Shown here: positions 56,886 through 64,000 of the stretch, one piece after another
Layout of the letters: every line of letters starts with the position of its first letter
Numbering within the stretch: position 1 is the first letter of the stretch
Source: Streptococcus mitis
GTDB lineage: Bacteria; Bacillota; Bacilli; Lactobacillales; Streptococcaceae
Assembly (NCBI RefSeq): GCF_946190275.1
Contig: NZ_CAMHZQ010000003.1
Coordinates: 106,681-170,680, forward strand
DNA: 64,000 nt
Direction of reading: 5' to 3'
Notes under the pieces: generated by a model
What the model was told of the DNA's origin: nothing
Databases searched by the model: none
What the model saw: the letters and a program-made list of their open reading frames with translations, nothing else
Position numbers and translations under genes: made by a program

Positions 56886-58136
56886 CTAGTCCAAATCTGC
56901 CTTCATTGGATTAAAGAAAGCATTGAGATTGTTTGCCATATTTTTCAGATTTTTATCCATCAAGTAACCTGCACTTAGATTAAAAAAATCTTCTTCAGAA
57001 TTCCAGTGTTGGCCCAACCAAACATAATGTTTATCCGTAAATGCTAGTTTAGAAATCTCTGCAAGTGCTGAATCTTCTTTTTCCTGTACACCTTTTACAG
57101 CAACTGGTGATCCATCCACATCATAATATGCTTGCATAGCTTTTGAACTAGTCATATAGCTGATAAATTCTTCGGTTTCTTTAGGATGTTTGGTAGTAGC
57201 TGAAGTTGATAATGCCATGTCCCCTGCACCAACAGTGGCTTCTTTTCCTACTTCTTCTCCTGGGAAGGCAAACATCCCCACATCAAATTTTGGATCCTGT
57301 TGATTAATTGCCGCTAATGCCCATGATCCTTGTGGCATCATCAAGGCTTTTTCATTCGAAAACGCTACCACCGCATCGTTATAAGAGGCACCACGCCATC
57401 CATCTTGAGCATTATCCGCCAACAAATCTAGTCGTTCTGCATCTGCTTTTAAAATAGCATCATCTACAGAAATAGCATTTGGTTTTGAAAAGCGAAGATA
57501 GTTATTAGCTGCATCTCCACTGCCTGTAATGGTAATGAGAGAAAGTTGATGATAACCGTTTAATGTCCATCCTTCATTGCCTGCAACTGCAAACGGAGAA
57601 TTCCCACTATCTTTTATCTTTTTAACAATCTCTTGAAACTCTTTAAAAGTCTTCGGTTCCTCAAGTCCTAATTCTTTAAACTTTGTTTTATTGTAATAGA
57701 TTCCATAAAGGTTAGCAGTTAAAGGCACACTATAAATCTTGTGATTGATTGCATACTTTTCTGCGTAGTCATTCTTAATGTTCTCAAGATAAGATTTCCC
57801 TGTCATATCTGTAAAGTAACCTGCTTTTGCCCACTCCTGAAAATCCATATTTTGAGGATAGATATTAACAATATCTGGAACATCTCCTGATAAAATCCGA
57901 GTCTTCAGAACAATTCCAGCTGCCGGAACAGTCGTCAGTTTTACATCAATAGTAGGATGATCCTTTTCAAAATTATCTACAATTTTTTGCAAAGTATCCG
58001 CCATTTCGGTCTTCTGGTTAAAAAATTCAATCGTTACCTTTCCATCAGTCGATTGATTATTCTGACCACAAGCTGCTAGTCCTAGTAAACTAGCCCCAGC
58101 GACTAAAAGAAAACCTGCTTTCTTATACCATTTCAT
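56886..58136 (-). CDS. rafE: Raffinose-binding lipoprotein RafE (MsmE)
   Basis: The 416-residue protein has a lipoprotein signal peptide with lipobox GLAAC (Cys 23), then a family 1 solute-binding domain (VTIEFFNQKTEMADTLQKIVDNFEKDHP, GAGDMALSTSATTKHPKETEEFISYM). It is anchored outside the membrane and captures alpha-galactosides or related oligosaccharides for RafFG. It is the second gene of the operon, 34 bases after aga. Confidence 0.93.
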   Translation of the reverse strand: MKWYKKAGFLLVAGASLLGLAACGQNNQSTDGKVTIEFFNQKTEMADTLQKIVDNFEKDHPTIDVKLTTVPAAGIVLKTRILSGDVPDIVNIYPQNMDFQEWAKAGYFTDMTGKSYLENIKNDYAEKYAINHKIYSVPLTANLYGIYYNKTKFKELGLEEPKTFKEFQEIVKKIKDSGNSPFAVAGNEGWTLNGYHQLSLITITGSGDAANNYLRFSKPNAISVDDAILKADAERLDLLADNAQDGWRGASYNDAVVAFSNEKALMMPQGSWALAAINQQDPKFDVGMFAFPGEEVGKEATVGAGDMALSTSATTKHPKETEEFISYMTSSKAMQAYYDVDGSPVAVKGVQEKEDSALAEISKLAFTDKHYVWLGQHWNSEEDFFNLSAGYLMDKNLKNMANNLNAFFNPMKADLD

Positions 58137-58170
58137 TGGAAAGCCTCCTTTATAAATTTATACACCTTTA

Positions 58171-60333
58171 TTATAGTCTTCTAAAAATATACTGTCTACT
58201 CAAAAAATCTCCTTGGGATAAAATAACAGTTAAACCCGCATACATTAGTTCTGCACCTGAGTAAACTTCGCCATTTTCCTGTAATTCATATAGTCCCTCT
58301 TCATCCAAATCTTTTAACTTTAAAGTTGTTTCCATGGTCTCTACAACTGATAAAACGCGAACGTAGGTTACAATCGTTTGATTTTTGTAATTAAATTGTA
58401 CAGCTGCTTCATTGGATGCAGTATCAGGATTAATTAGTCTATACTGTTGTCCTAACTGAACTACTGGTCGTAATTCTTTATACAAGTTCACCTGATTAGC
58501 AATCGTAGCTTTCTCTTCATCTGATAAACTTGTCAAATCAAGCTCATAGCCCAAATTTCCCATCATTGCTACATGACCACGTGTTTCTAATGGTGTCGTT
58601 CGACCCATCTGATGATTCGGTACTGCTGACACATGAGCCCCCATAGAAATGGTTGGATAGAGATAGGATGAACCGTATTGAATTGGTAAACGTGCAATAG
58701 CATCAGTATTATCACTAGCCCAGACTTGTGGGAAATAGCGCATCATACCAAGATCATTTCGTCCACCACCACCAGAGCAGGACTCAAAGAGAATATGGCT
58801 GTGCTTTTCTGTCAGATAAGAAACGAGTTCGTAAAGCCCCAACATGTACTGATGAGATTGCATCTGTGTTTCTAGATAAGTAAAGCCATTTCCTAGGTTA
58901 GTCATATTACGATTCATATCCCATTTAATGTAATCAATCTCATGATAAGATAGGAGTTCATCTAATACATTTTTCAAGTATTCTACTACCTGAGGATTGG
59001 CAAGATTAAGTACTAATTGATTCCGAGAATAAGTATGCTCATAGCCAGGAACCTGAATAGCCCAGTCAGGATGTTTACGATACAAATCACTATCTACAGA
59101 AATCATCTCAGGTTCTAACCAAAGCCCAAACTGCAAACCTCTTTCATGGATAGCTGAAATCAGACTTTCTAAACTTCCACCCAGTTTTTCCTCATTAACA
59201 CTCCAGTCACCTAAAGCACGATTATCATCAAAGCGATTGCCAAACCAACCATCATCTAATACAAAAAGTTCAATGCCAACTTTCTTAGCTTCATCAGCTA
59301 GCTCTAACAGTTTTTCTCTCTGAAAATCAAAGTAAGTAGCTTCCCAGTTATTAATTAGAATTGGGCGTTCTTTTGTAGAAAATTTACTTGGCATAATGTG
59401 CTTCAGTACAAAATTCTGACTTTCATGACTAATACTAGTTAATCCCTTGTCTGAATAGGTCATTAAAGCTACCGGTGTTTCAAAGTATTCCTCAGGGTCT
59501 AACTTCCAAGAAAAGTTTTCCGGATTAATCCCAATAGCCAGCCGAACTTCATTCAATTGATTCTTTTGAACAAAAGCTTCAAAGTTTCCACTATACATTA
59601 GTTGAATAGCAAACACATTCCCTGCATCCTCTGTGATTCCTTGATCACATAGTAGAAGAGCTGGTGTTTGAGCATGCCCAGAAGCTCCACGGTTCGAACT
59701 AATCGAAAAGATTCCTTGTTCTACCTGTTGACGTCTGACAGTCTTTTCACGAGCATAAGCTCCCTGAAGAGTTACGATTTCGTAAGCTGCAGCAGGGAAA
59801 TCAGCCATAAAAGAAAAATCTTTATGGATGACAACTTCCTTATTACTATTATTCTCTAATTTACTGTAGCTAGCAATTGTCGAATCATTATTAAAAGCAG
59901 TATAATACAAAGTCAGACTAAGTTGAGCCTTAGAATCTTCTAACATTAAGACAAGAGTCTCTGTATCGTCCATGCTATGTGGAGAAGGTAAGCCCTGTGG
60001 TCCATTTTGACCTTTTAAAATCTTTGCTTCTACAAATCGAAAGTCTGTTACTTCAGTTGCATCATGCTGAACCTGTAAAGTTGGTTTTCTAAAGTCACCC
60101 AAACCATGTTGTCCAAAAATTTGACGTTGTGTATCTAAGCTAAAGGTTCGATTAGTAGCTGTTGGATTTCCTGAAAAGGCATGATCTCGTTCATAAACAC
60201 TATTGGAACCTTTATAGTTCTTAATAGTCTTTCCTAAATGTTTCAAAAGTAAGTAGCCATTTCGATTTTCAATAATCAAACTTAGATTTTTACTCTCAAC
60301 ATAAAATAGATTATTCTCTATCCTAACTCCCAT
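58171..60333 (-). CDS. aga: Alpha-galactosidase (GH36)
   Basis: The 720-residue enzyme cleaves terminal alpha-galactose from raffinose and melibiose. It shows an N-terminal beta domain, then the GH36 barrel: [23 protein letters not shown], nucleophile in [22 protein letters not shown] and the acid/base Asp in WASDNTDA. There is no signal peptide, so it acts on imported sugar. First gene of the aga-rafEFG-gtfA operon. A cre site lies in the 107-bp gap to the divergent regulator. Confidence 0.95.
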   Translation of the reverse strand: MGVRIENNLFYVESKNLSLIIENRNGYLLLKHLGKTIKNYKGSNSVYERDHAFSGNPTATNRTFSLDTQRQIFGQHGLGDFRKPTLQVQHDATEVTDFRFVEAKILKGQNGPQGLPSPHSMDDTETLVLMLEDSKAQLSLTLYYTAFNNDSTIASYSKLENNSNKEVVIHKDFSFMADFPAAAYEIVTLQGAYAREKTVRRQQVEQGIFSISSNRGASGHAQTPALLLCDQGITEDAGNVFAIQLMYSGNFEAFVQKNQLNEVRLAIGINPENFSWKLDPEEYFETPVALMTYSDKGLTSISHESQNFVLKHIMPSKFSTKERPILINNWEATYFDFQREKLLELADEAKKVGIELFVLDDGWFGNRFDDNRALGDWSVNEEKLGGSLESLISAIHERGLQFGLWLEPEMISVDSDLYRKHPDWAIQVPGYEHTYSRNQLVLNLANPQVVEYLKNVLDELLSYHEIDYIKWDMNRNMTNLGNGFTYLETQMQSHQYMLGLYELVSYLTEKHSHILFESCSGGGGRNDLGMMRYFPQVWASDNTDAIARLPIQYGSSYLYPTISMGAHVSAVPNHQMGRTTPLETRGHVAMMGNLGYELDLTSLSDEEKATIANQVNLYKELRPVVQLGQQYRLINPDTASNEAAVQFNYKNQTIVTYVRVLSVVETMETTLKLKDLDEEGLYELQENGEVYSGAELMYAGLTVILSQGDFLSRQYIFRRL

Positions 60334-60373
60334 TTACTTCACCTCATCACTTTATTGACTCTATTTTATCATC

Positions 60374-60387
60374 TGAAATCGCTTTCT
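60374..60387. promoter_or_regulatory. cre site between aga and its regulator
   Basis: TGAAATCGCTTTCT fits the CcpA cre consensus. It lies 41 bases before the aga start codon, next to a TAAAAT -10-like box, so catabolite repression is expected. Confidence 0.65.
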
Positions 60388-60440
60388 AAAATAGAAAAAT
60401 GTCTCAAGAATATGGTAAAATGTTAGGTAGGAGGTAGCAC

Positions 60441-61301
60441 ATGTTAGTTTTTTCAGAATACCAGACTGGAACAATCGACCTTTCCCTAAGCTTTTATGGA
60501 TATGAGGAATGCACACCAAATTACTCTTTTGGTCCAGCCATTCGTGATACATACGTTCTACATTACATTAGTAAAGGACAAGGAAAATTTCATTACAAGG
60601 GTAAAATTGTTGATTTAAAAGAAGGAGATTTCTTTCTATTAAAACCAGATGAACTAACCTTTTATCAAGCAGATAGTAAAGAACCTTGGGCCTACTACTG
60701 GTTAGGAATCACTGGAGGGAAGGCTCCTGACTATTTTGCTCTTTCTCAAATTTCTGATCAATCCTATCTCATCCAATCTGAAACTTGTCATACCCAGACT
60801 ACTGCAAAACTCATCTCAGACATTGTCCGCTTCGCTCAGATTACCAAATCAAATGAATTAGCTCAACTCCATATCATGGGACAACTCCATGAACTGATGT
60901 TTCATCTGGGAACTATTGCTCCCAACCAGAAGAAAAAGAATATTTCATCGACCCACCAACTCTATCTTGAATGCAAAAGATTAATTGATAGCCACTATCC
61001 TCAATCACTTACAATTCAAGATTTAGCAAAAGAACTATCCGTTCACAGAAGCTACTTATCAAGCGTATTCAAAGAATTTAACACCTTATCCCCAAAAGAA
61101 TACCTACTATACGTTCGAATGTATCGAGCTAAACAACTCCTCGAAAATACCCAAGAGTCAATCAAGGTAATAGCATACTCGGTAGGCTTTTCAGATCCAC
61201 TACATTTTTCTAAAGCTTATAAACAATACTTTAATCAGACTCCAAGTCAAACAAGAAAAGAATATTCTCAACACCAACTAGTGAGAAAGGAAACACTATG
61301 A
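60441..61301 (+). CDS. rafR: AraC family regulator of alpha-galactoside use (RafR/MsmR)
   Basis: The 286-residue protein has an N-terminal cupin sensor (YVLHYISKGQGKFHYKGKIVDLKEGDFFLLKPDE) and a C-terminal AraC double helix-turn-helix (SLTIQDLAKELSVHRSYLSSVFKEF, IKVIAYSVGFSDPLHFSKAYKQYF). It is divergent from aga and should activate it when raffinose-type inducers are present. Its stop overlaps the birA start by four bases (ATGA), so it is co-transcribed with birA. Confidence 0.92.
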   Translation: MLVFSEYQTGTIDLSLSFYGYEECTPNYSFGPAIRDTYVLHYISKGQGKFHYKGKIVDLKEGDFFLLKPDELTFYQADSKEPWAYYWLGITGGKAPDYFALSQISDQSYLIQSETCHTQTTAKLISDIVRFAQITKSNELAQLHIMGQLHELMFHLGTIAPNQKKKNISSTHQLYLECKRLIDSHYPQSLTIQDLAKELSVHRSYLSSVFKEFNTLSPKEYLLYVRMYRAKQLLENTQESIKVIAYSVGFSDPLHFSKAYKQYFNQTPSQTRKEYSQHQLVRKETL

Positions 61302-62233
61302 AATCCTACCAAGCCGTCTACCAAATTCTAGCTAAAGAAATCGATTATATCAGCGGAGAAAAAATTGCAGAAGAACTATCACTAACTCGAACATCAATTT
61401 GGAAAGCCATCAAGCGTTTAGAACAAGAATGCATTGAAATTGATAGTATCAAAAACAAAGGCTATAAACTGGTGAATGGAGACCTTATTCTTCCAGAACT
61501 TATAGAACAAAATCTTCCAATTAAAATCAGTTTTAAACACGAAACAAGATCAACACAACTCGATGCAAAAGAAGCAATTGATTTAGGGAATGAAGCAAAC
61601 ACCCTCTATCTAGCTTCCTATCAAACAGCAGGGCGTGGGCGTTTTCAACGCTCCTTCTACTCTCCTCAAGGTGGAATTTATATGACCCTCCATCTTAAAC
61701 CAAATCTTCCATATGACCAATTACCATCCTACACACTACTTGTAGCAGGAGCTGTCCACAAAGCCATTAAGAACCTAACTTTAATAGATGTCGACATAAA
61801 ATGGGTCAATGATATCTACCTAAATAATCATAAAATTGGAGGAATTCTCACTGAAGCAATGACCTCTGTAGAAACAGGCTTAGTCACAGATATCATTATT
61901 GGAATAGGAATCAACTTTGCTATCAAAGACTTCCCTCAAGAATTAAAAGAAAAAGCTGGTAGTTTATTTAAAGTACCAGCACCTATAACAAGAAATGAAT
62001 TAATCATAGAGATCTGGCGTGCTTTCTTCGAAACACCTGCAGAAGAGCTATTATACCTATATAAAAAACAATCATTCGTTCTTGGAAAAGAAGTTGCTTT
62101 CACACTGGATAAAAAAGACTACAAGGGACTTGCTAAAGATATCTCTGAAAATGGAAAACTTTTAGTACAATGTGATAACGGAAAAGAAATCTGGCTCAAT
62201 AGCGGAGAAATTTCACTCAAGAGTTGGAAGTAG
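61298..62233 (+). CDS. birA: Biotin-protein ligase / biotin repressor BirA
   Basis: The 311-residue protein has an N-terminal winged helix (ISGEKIAEELSLTRTSIWKAIKRLEQ) and a biotin-ligase domain with the biotin/ATP loop GRGRFQRSFYSPQGGIYMT, KWVNDIYLNNHKIGGILTE and the C-terminal SH3-like domain. It attaches biotin to acetyl-CoA carboxylase and represses biotin uptake genes. It shares an ATGA overlap with the AraC-type gene. A terminator lies at 62318-62369. Confidence 0.94.
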   Translation: MKSYQAVYQILAKEIDYISGEKIAEELSLTRTSIWKAIKRLEQECIEIDSIKNKGYKLVNGDLILPELIEQNLPIKISFKHETRSTQLDAKEAIDLGNEANTLYLASYQTAGRGRFQRSFYSPQGGIYMTLHLKPNLPYDQLPSYTLLVAGAVHKAIKNLTLIDVDIKWVNDIYLNNHKIGGILTEAMTSVETGLVTDIIIGIGINFAIKDFPQELKEKAGSLFKVPAPITRNELIIEIWRAFFETPAEELLYLYKKQSFVLGKEVAFTLDKKDYKGLAKDISENGKLLVQCDNGKEIWLNSGEISLKSWK

Positions 62234-62317
62234 TAATAAACAAGCACAACCATAAAAACGACAATATATAAAGATTTTAGCTTTTCTGCAGCCCACTATA
62301 GTTGACAAAGAGCGCAA

Positions 62318-62369
62318 AAAAACTTCAGATAAGTAATCCAATTAAGTTTTACAAATCTGAAGTTTTTAT
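62318..62369 (+). terminator. Terminator after birA
   Basis: AACTTCAGAT and ATCTGAAGTT form a 10-bp stem followed by TTTATT; A-run on the other side could also stop the tRNA transcript. Confidence 0.8.
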
Positions 62370-62418
62370 TCTACTATTCTTAAAAATACAAAAAAAGAGT
62401 TATAAACTCTCAATAAAA

Positions 62419-62506
62419 CGGAGAATAAGGGATTCGAACCCTTGCGCCAGTTACCCGACCTAACGATTTAGCAAACCGTCCTCTTCAGCCTCTTGAGTAA
62501 TTCTCC
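62419..62506 (-). tRNA. tRNA-Ser(GCT)
   Basis: Class II cloverleaf with long variable arm; acceptor GGAGAAT/ATTCTCC, loop TTGCTAA, discriminator G. Last tRNA of the rrn-linked array. Confidence 0.95.
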
Positions 62507-62512
62507 AATTAA

Positions 62513-62586
<74 letters not shown>

Positions 62587-62620
62587 AAGTTAAAAACTTG
62601 GTACAAAGAACAAAGTTCAA

Positions 62621-62691
62621 AGCGGGTGACGAGAATCGAACTCGCGACAACAGCTTGGAAGGCTGTAGTTTTACCACTAAACTACACCCGC
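62621..62691 (-). tRNA. tRNA-Gly(TCC)
   Basis: Acceptor GCGGGTG/CACCCGC, anticodon TCC in CTTCCAA, short D arm typical of glycine tRNA. Confidence 0.95.
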
Positions 62692-62711
62692 ATACATACT
62701 ATAAGTAAAAA

Positions 62712-62784
62712 TGGCGCGAGACGGAATCGAACCGCCGACACATGGAGCTTCAATCCATTGCTCTACCAACTGAGCTACCGAGCC
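62712..62784 (-). tRNA. tRNA-Phe(GAA)
   Basis: Anticodon GAA in TTGAAGC. The acceptor GGCTCGG/TCGCGCC has one T-C mismatch at the fourth pair; otherwise the fold is normal. Confidence 0.93.
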
Positions 62785-62787
62785 TTA

Positions 62788-62861
<74 letters not shown>

Positions 62862-62870
62862 TTAATGAAA

Positions 62871-62960
62871 AGGAGGATGTGGGATTCGAACCCACGCACG
62901 CTTTTACACGCCTGACGGTTTTCAAGACCGTTCCCTTCAACCGGACTTGGGTAATCCTCC
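62871..62960 (-). tRNA. tRNA-Ser(TGA)
   Basis: Class II cloverleaf with long variable arm, acceptor GGAGGAT/ATCCTCC, anticodon TGA in CTTGAAA. Confidence 0.94.
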
Positions 62961-62972
62961 ATACTATTCAAA

Positions 62973-63046
62973 TGGACCTTGTAGGACTTGAACCTACGAC
63001 CACTCGGTTATGAGCCGAGAGCTCTAACCAGCTGAGCTAAAGGTCC
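62973..63046 (-). tRNA. tRNA-Ile2(CAT), lysidine type
   Basis: Anticodon CAT in loop CTCATAA, acceptor GGACCTT/AAGGTCC. Its neighbour carries the elongator-Met sequence, and the order Met - this - Ser - fMet matches the Bacillus array where this position is Ile(CAT). Ile2 is therefore preferred over Met, though annotation tools may call it Met. Confidence 0.7.
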
Positions 63047-63059
63047 AACAAGATCATTA

Positions 63060-63133
63060 TAGCGGCGAAGGGGATCGAACCCCCGACCTCCCGGGTATGA
63101 ACCGGACGCTCTAGCCAGCTGAGCTACACCGCC
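63060..63133 (-). tRNA. tRNA-Met(CAT), elongator
   Basis: Acceptor GGCGGTG/CGCCGCT, loop TTCATAC with anticodon CAT, close to the Bacillus elongator Met tRNA. Confidence 0.88.
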
Positions 63134-63138
63134 ATGAA

Positions 63139-63212
63139 TCGGGAAGACAGGATTCGAACCTGCGACACCTTGGTCCCAAACCAAGTACTCTACCAAGCTG
63201 AGCTACTTCCCG
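63139..63212 (-). tRNA. tRNA-Pro(TGG)
   Basis: Acceptor CGGGAAG/CTTCCCG, anticodon TGG in TTTGGGA. Confidence 0.95.
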
Positions 63213-63227
63213 AGTTAAATAGAAAAA

Positions 63228-63301
63228 TGCACCCTAGAGGAGTCGAACCTCTAACCGCCTGATTCGTAGTCAGGTACTCTATCCAGTTGAGCTAAGGGTG
63301 C
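63228..63301 (-). tRNA. tRNA-Arg(ACG)
   Basis: Acceptor GCACCCT/AGGGTGC, anticodon ACG in CTACGAA (A34 is normally deaminated to inosine). Confidence 0.95.
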
Positions 63302-63310
63302 TCTATATTA

Positions 63311-63396
63311 TGCCGAGGACCGGAATCGAACCGGTACGATCGTTACCAATCGCAGGATTTTAAGTCCTGTGCGTCTGCCAGTTCCGCCACCCCGGC
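63311..63396 (-). tRNA. tRNA-Leu(TAA)
   Basis: Class II fold with long variable arm; anticodon TAA in CTTAAAA. Confidence 0.95.
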
Positions 63397-63403
63397 CTCT
63401 CTA

Positions 63404-63475
63404 AGCGAACGACGGGATTCGAACCCGCGACCCCCACCTTGGCAAGGTGGTGTTCTACCACTGAACTACGTTCGC
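63404..63475 (-). tRNA. tRNA-Gly(GCC)
   Basis: Acceptor GCGAACG/CGTTCGC, anticodon GCC in TTGCCAA. Confidence 0.95.
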
Positions 63476-63497
63476 ACTGTTTTCTTCTATCTAAAAA

Positions 63498-63570
63498 TGC
63501 CGGCTACATGACTTGAACACGCGACCCTCTGATTACAAATCAGATGCTCTACCAACTGAGCTAAGCCGGC
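63498..63570 (-). tRNA. tRNA-Thr(TGT)
   Basis: Acceptor GCCGGCT/AGCCGGC, anticodon TGT in TTTGTAA. Confidence 0.95.
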
Positions 63571-63588
63571 TCATTTATTATATCTTAA

Positions 63589-63670
63589 TGCGGGTTAAGG
63601 GACTTGAACCCCCACGCCGTTAAGCGCCAGATCCTAAATCTGGTGCGTCTGCCAATTCCGCCAAACCCGC
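63589..63670 (-). tRNA. tRNA-Leu(TAG)
   Basis: Class II fold; acceptor GCGGGTT/AACCCGC, anticodon TAG in TTTAGGA. Confidence 0.95.
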
Positions 63671-63675
63671 AGATA

Positions 63676-63748
63676 TGACCCGTACTGGGCTCGAACCAGT
63701 GACCCATTGATTAAAAGTCAATTGCTCTACCAACTGAGCTAACGAGTC
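63676..63748 (-). tRNA. tRNA-Lys(TTT)
   Basis: Anticodon TTT in CTTTTAA. This is the main lysine acceptor, distinct from the two CTT genes at 7.2 and 8.2 kb. Confidence 0.95.
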
Positions 63749-63772
63749 TAAAATAACTTACGTTATTTCAAA

Positions 63773-63845
63773 CGGTCCCGACGGGAATCGAACCCGCGAT
63801 CTTCGCCGTGACAGGGCGACGTGATAACCGCTACACTACGGGACC
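63773..63845 (-). tRNA. tRNA-Asp(GTC)
   Basis: Acceptor GGTCCCG/CGGGACC, anticodon GTC in CTGTCAC, discriminator G as usual for Asp. Confidence 0.95.
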
Positions 63846-63847
63846 TT

Positions 63848-63920
63848 TGGGAGTTAACGGGATCGAACCGCTGACCCTCTGCTTGTAAGGCAGATGCTCT
63901 CCCAGCTGAGCTAAACTCCC
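63848..63920 (-). tRNA. tRNA-Val(TAC)
   Basis: Acceptor GGGAGTT/AACTCCC, anticodon TAC in CTTACAA. It begins 4 bases after the 5S rRNA end, so the array is part of an rrn transcript. Confidence 0.95.
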
Positions 63921-63924
63921 TAGA

Positions 63925-64000
63925 GCTAAGCGACTTCCATATCTCACAGGGGGCAACCCCCAACTACTTCCGGCGTTCTAGGGCTTAACTTCTGTGTTCG
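63925..64000 (-). rRNA. rrf: 5S rRNA, 3' part (5' end beyond window)
   Basis: Minus-strand reading CGAACACAGAAGTTAAGC...GAACGCCGGAAGTAGTTGGGGG...GATATGGAAGTCGCTTAGC is the 3' two-thirds of a streptococcal 5S rRNA. The 16S and 23S genes should lie to the right. Confidence 0.93.

Overview
The window looks like a mitis-group streptococcus chromosome (Streptococcus pneumoniae or a close relative such as S. mitis). Three BOX repeats, a SigX (com) box before a prepilin peptidase, the galT-galK/galR, czcD/sczA, fused choline-type ABC transporter, raf/msm and birA blocks, and a 5S rRNA followed by a 17-tRNA array all point that way. Most of the sequence is AT-rich. One block (about 45.4-48.7 kb) is clearly richer in GC.

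Layout. 0-5.1 kb is an accessory, probable defence island on the minus strand: a subtilisin-like protease cut by the window edge, its partner AAA ATPase (an IetAS-like pair) and a 771-aa P-loop ATPase of unknown function, separated by a decayed NUDIX gene. 5.1-13.3 kb: DUF3013, rarA, 6S RNA, two tRNA-Lys(CTT) genes and a third copy of the tRNA 3' end (an integration scar), plus HdeD-like, AI-2E-family, LtrA and GNAT genes. 13.4-22.4 kb: the competence prepilin peptidase cclA, then the complete trpEGDCFBA operon, preceded by a second, stand-alone trpB paralogue. Each of the two units has its own tryptophan T-box. 22.4-29.3 kb: an amino-sugar aminotransferase and initiating sugar transferase (possibly for teichoic acid), a heterodimeric ABC exporter and a DUF421/DUF3290 pair.

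29.3-31.3 kb is an SdpR/SdpI/CPBP-protease immunity-like cassette flanked by 37-bp direct repeats. 31.4-35.1 kb: exoA, a VOC protein and a purine riboswitch controlling xpt-pbuX. 35.1-39 kb: a lactococcin-972-type bacteriocin locus with its DUF1430 membrane protein and ABC ATPase. 39-45.1 kb: a PaaI-type thioesterase, galT-galK with divergent galR, and czcD with divergent sczA. At 45.1-48.8 kb a foreign-looking ECF transporter operon with a structured leader sits beside a truncated pnuC and an hsdS fragment. 49-53.3 kb: choline/betaine-type transporter genes, a decayed SnoaL-like gene, MarR and an O-antigen-ligase-like protein. 53.4-62.2 kb: gtfA, rafG-F-E, aga, the AraC-type regulator and birA. 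62.4-64 kb: the tRNA array and the 3' part of 5S rRNA.

How the genes work together: the trp block makes tryptophan from chorismate under charged-tRNA sensing. The raf/msm/gtfA block imports and splits alpha-galactosides and sucrose, feeding galactose into galK/galT under GalR and probable CcpA control. The accessory blocks (IetAS-like, Sdp-like, bacteriocin, ECF) serve conflict or uptake and carry marks of insertion.
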